A DNA stretch of 54,581 nucleotides from NCBI RefSeq assembly GCF_014203225.1, contig NZ_JACHIO010000031.1:1-54581 (forward strand), given 5' to 3'. The first letter of the stretch is position 1, and every line of letters starts with the position of its first letter. The notes under the pieces are model-generated. The model saw only the letters and a list, made by a program, of their open reading frames with translations. It was not told where the DNA came from and searched no databases. The DNA comes from Granulicella mallensis. GTDB lineage: Bacteria > Acidobacteriota > Terriglobia > Terriglobales > Acidobacteriaceae. This document shows, piece by piece, positions 53,589 through 54,581 of the stretch. The position numbers and the translations under genes were made by a program.

Positions 53589-54126
53589 AACGGTGAAAGC
53601 TCGCAGGGCCATCTTCATTTCTACTTCAGTCTTCCAAACGAGGTGGGACAGCCTTATCACATCTTCCCGCTGCAATATTGTGCCTCCGAACCCGAGAGAG
53701 GAATTGCTATTCCTACTGGCAAAGGCTGGCTCCGTGACGCTGTCTGAGCTTCTTGAGACCAGTGAAGCAGAGGGTTCTCCCGAGCGAAATGTCTCAGTTG
53801 CATGTGTCGCATCCATGGCCTTCGAGGACGACCACTCACTGGAATCTGCGATCAACTTCGTTGAAGCCAGGGGCGCTGTGCAAGTCCTTGACGCTCTGCT
53901 TGGGGAGTTCCAGCAAGAAATGGACCGACTAGCTGGATCTCTTGTGAGACTCCTGCGCGCTGCATTTTCCGAGGTGCGAGCACGCGTCGTCCGTTCGCTG
54001 GCTCAACGCTGGGTTCCGTTACCGGAAGGGCTGAAACTAGCAGAAAAAGCAATCAGCGATGCTGATCCTGCTGTACGTTCAGCAGCAGTGGAAACGCTAA
54101 GAGAACTCCACCGCGCTGAGCAATAG
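53536..54126 (+). CDS. Orphan HEAT-like repeat protein (uncertain start)
   Basis: An open frame of 196 codons that overlaps the end of the CadC-like gene by 53 bp. Its C-terminal half reads like armadillo/HEAT helices (VRARVVRSLAQRWVPLP, AEKAISDADPAVRSAAVETL). The N-terminal 50 residues show no protein-like pattern and the true start may be further in. I do not recognise a family. It may be a decayed remnant at the island edge. Confidence 0.4.
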   Translation: MRILYRQIFRQRIFECIETVKARRAIFISTSVFQTRWDSLITSSRCNIVPPNPREELLFLLAKAGSVTLSELLETSEAEGSPERNVSVACVASMAFEDDHSLESAINFVEARGAVQVLDALLGEFQQEMDRLAGSLVRLLRAAFSEVRARVVRSLAQRWVPLPEGLKLAEKAISDADPAVRSAAVETLRELHRAEQ

Positions 54127-54342
54127 GCACGAGACACTTCCACCGACGGTTCGACGCGCGAGACATAGAACCCACAACCCAGCACTATAATTACACCGTC
54201 GATCGCCCGTCCGCAAAAGACTTTGAGGGTCTGATGACCGGCCGACCGCTCACACGCCGCTGATGCCAAGAATGTATTAGGAACGGCAAGTCGTCTTCTT
54301 GGAAGTTTCTCATGGACGATCCCGATGTATGCCCTAACGGGC

Positions 54343-54581
54343 TCATTTCTCAGTATTGATTTCATGTTCCAATGACGCCAAGCCAGCCAGGATCGCTCCA
54401 AATGTTGGAGGTTCCCGGTAGAACATTTCGCGCATGGCACGGTAGTCCCTTTCGAGTGCTGGGAGTTGGCTATCAGGAGGACTCAACCGGAATGAGCCGG
54501 GGACAGCCAAGTCGTAACGCGCCCAGGAAGAGTAGTAGAACCGCTCCTTGAATTTGACAACCGATCTCAGCAACGTTAGGT
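54343..54581 (-). CDS. Nucleotidyltransferase AbiEii/AbiGii toxin, C-terminal part (runs off window)
   Basis: The frame is open through the right edge, and only the last ~79 residues are visible. They read VKFKERFYYSSWARYDLAV, then GSFRLSPPDSQLPALERDY, ending ILAGLASLEHEIN. This is the characteristic C-terminus of AbiEii-type GTP-binding nucleotidyltransferase toxins of type IV toxin-antitoxin systems that abort phage infection. The AbiEi-type antitoxin and the nucleotidyltransferase motif would lie beyond 54581. Position at the end of an accessory region fits a defence gene. The assignment is from C-terminal motifs alone. Confidence 0.7.
   Translation of the reverse strand, partial: LTLLRSVVKFKERFYYSSWARYDLAVPGSFRLSPPDSQLPALERDYRAMREMFYREPPTFGAILAGLASLEHEINTEK

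Noticed and set aside
36031..54581. Second attachment site matching the tRNA-Leu(CAA) 3' end
   Set aside because: I scanned for the T-arm/acceptor sequence and found no convincing second copy inside the window.

Overview
The window looks like a chromosomal piece of an Acidobacteriota genome, most likely Acidobacteriaceae (Granulicella/Edaphobacter/Terriglobus type). This is an inference. It rests on two very large TonB-dependent receptors with an N-terminal carboxypeptidase-regulatory-like domain, a CadC-like regulator fused to PD40 propeller repeats, a futalosine-pathway menaquinone gene (mqnE), a DUF3467 protein, GC-rich core genes and many palindromic intergenic repeats.

Layout. (1) 1-6.1 kb, minus strand: a surface-sugar cluster resembling nonulosonate synthesis. 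In transcription order it is a cupin, a short NeuB-family synthase, a KdsC-like HAD phosphatase, a TPP-dependent acetolactate-synthase-like enzyme, a TIM-barrel sugar isomerase and an SDR; it may continue past the left edge. (2) 6.3-10.9 kb, plus strand: a nitrogen module of ammonium channel, PII protein and PII uridylyltransferase. (3) 11.0-18.4 kb: an isolated nuoB with a possible leaderless promoter, two tandem paralogous OmpA-like outer-membrane proteins that share even their terminators, and a secreted Asp-box propeller protein. (4) 18.6-21.6 kb: mqnE, a VanW-like protein and an overlapping acetyltransferase. (5) 21.6-26.5 kb, minus strand: a probable metal (perhaps copper) locus with a Cys/His-rich small exported protein, a TonB receptor and a PepSY membrane protein carrying a Met/His-rich segment. 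(6) 26.5-35.9 kb: GT39-like glycosyltransferase, DUF3467, tRNA-Leu(UAG), lon, DUF488, tsaB, rimI, psd, pssA and an Asd-like pseudoenzyme, with several start/stop overlaps. (7) From tRNA-Leu(CAA) at 35.9 kb: an accessory region with a frameshifted integrase, hypothetical genes, an excisionase-like HTH protein, a LysR gene broken by an in-frame stop and a possible chimeric small membrane protein. (8) 42.1-53.6 kb: a carbohydrate-use locus (GH26-like and GH2 enzymes, a PHP-type phosphoesterase, a TonB receptor and a divergent membrane-bound CadC/PD40 regulator). (9) The right end holds a HEAT-like orphan ORF and the C-terminus of an AbiEii-type toxin.

The most unusual non-coding signal is a pair of 111-bp imperfect palindromes (19813-19923 on plus, 25990-26100 on minus). 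They have the same length, a central hairpin and flanking TA dinucleotides, and each begins inside the TAG stop codon of the gene before it. They look like a MITE-like or structured repeat family that targets stop codons. The most interesting gene set is the NeuB/KdsC-like/TPP-enzyme/isomerase/SDR cluster: its synthase lacks the SAF domain and has Gln where a metal-binding His is expected, which suggests an unusual sugar acid product.
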